A stretch of DNA of 58,925 bases from Anaerolineales bacterium (GTDB lineage Bacteria; Chloroflexota; Anaerolineae; Anaerolineales; UBA6663), in assembly GCA_020850595.1 (NCBI GenBank), contig JADZEK010000106.1, forward strand, positions 1 to 58,925, in the 5' to 3' direction. Below are positions 58,803 through 58,925 of this stretch, piece by piece; the stretch's first letter is position 1, and each line of letters opens with the position of its first letter. A model generated the notes under the pieces. The model did not search any database. It worked only from the letters and a program-made list of their open reading frames with translations, and was not told the origin of the DNA. The position numbers and the translations under genes were made by a program.

Positions 58803-58925
58803 ATGGTCATCGTGGAGACGTCCATTTTCACGAGGCAAGTGCTGGAACTGTTGAGTGATGAGGAGTATCGCAAGCTACAGATCTACCTGGCTGAACGGCC
58901 AGAAGTTGGGCCACTCATTGAAGGC
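58803..58925 (+). CDS. HigB/RelE-type toxin, 5' part
   Basis: The first 41 codons (MVIVETSIFTRQVLELLSDEEYRKLQIYL..RPEVGPLIEG) match the start of RelE/HigB-like proteins, where toxin precedes antitoxin. These are ribosome-dependent mRNA nucleases. The gene runs off the window; the antitoxin should follow. It probably stabilises the element that starts at 57341. Confidence 0.65.
   Translation, partial: MVIVETSIFTRQVLELLSDEEYRKLQIYLAERPEVGPLIEG

Noticed and set aside
1..58925. CRISPR arrays
   Set aside because: No regularly spaced 25-40-bp direct repeats with unique spacers; the repeats at 285-500 are too few and degenerate, and those at 18759-18859 are short inverted iterons.

Overview
The window looks like a GC-rich Chloroflexota (probably Anaerolineae-like) chromosome. 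The grounds are the Thr/Pro-rich extracellular stalks on many secreted proteins, a BTAD/NB-ARC/TPR giant regulator, and lipoproteins with long T/P linkers. This is an inference from sequence style, since no rRNA is present.

Left part, 1-17.5 kb, is ordinary chromosome. It holds a ferrous-iron operon on the minus strand (DtxR-type regulator, FeoA, a FeoB split into separate GTPase and permease genes, and a FeoC-like protein). It also holds a membrane GAF-GGDEF diguanylate cyclase, a PLP decarboxylase, an RraA-like protein, a two-repeat lipoprotein, a SARP-type regulator, lysS, greA, a PIG-L deacetylase and tRNA-Lys(TTT).

Middle part, about 17.5-41.3 kb, is an integrated element sitting in the 3' half of tRNA-Lys. 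It has an excisionase-like HTH protein, two tyrosine recombinases, and an iteron-like 40-bp inverted repeat (candidate origin). A rightward block encodes almost only secreted or membrane proteins. It includes two paralogous 51-aa proteins built like filamentous-phage major coat proteins, with a perfect Shine-Dalgarno before the first and a strong terminator after the second. These are followed by a large secreted protein with C-terminal membrane helices, a small multi-helix membrane protein, an O-antigen-ligase-like enzyme, a GT-C glycosyltransferase and an FtsK/SpoIIIE-type DNA translocase. A leftward block of about fifteen tightly overlapping genes carries a primase/helicase-like replication protein, an HNH protein, winged-helix proteins and a Dam-like methyltransferase. 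The two blocks converge on a cluster of hairpins. I read it as either a large filamentous-virus-like element or an FtsK-driven (AICE-like) transmissible element. The mixture of the two is the most interesting thing in the window. The displaced native tRNA-Lys 3' end, with CCA and terminator, lies directly after the second recombinase.

Right part, 41.3-57.3 kb, starts with scars (a 127-bp palindromic MITE-like element and a decayed initiator-tRNA 3' half). It then carries a carbohydrate locus: an Opp/Dpp-type ABC transporter, a LacI-family regulator, a divergent control region with two identical operators placed symmetrically on two sigma70-type promoters, two GH32-like enzymes and a large unassigned glycosidase-like protein. 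A 1260-bp IS1-like element with an 8-bp target duplication has inserted between the glycosidase genes.

At 57341-57383 there is a second, perfect 43-bp copy of the tRNA-Lys 3' end. A third tyrosine recombinase follows it, then the start of a HigB/RelE-type toxin gene running off the window, so the tRNA-Lys locus looks like a repeated integration site.
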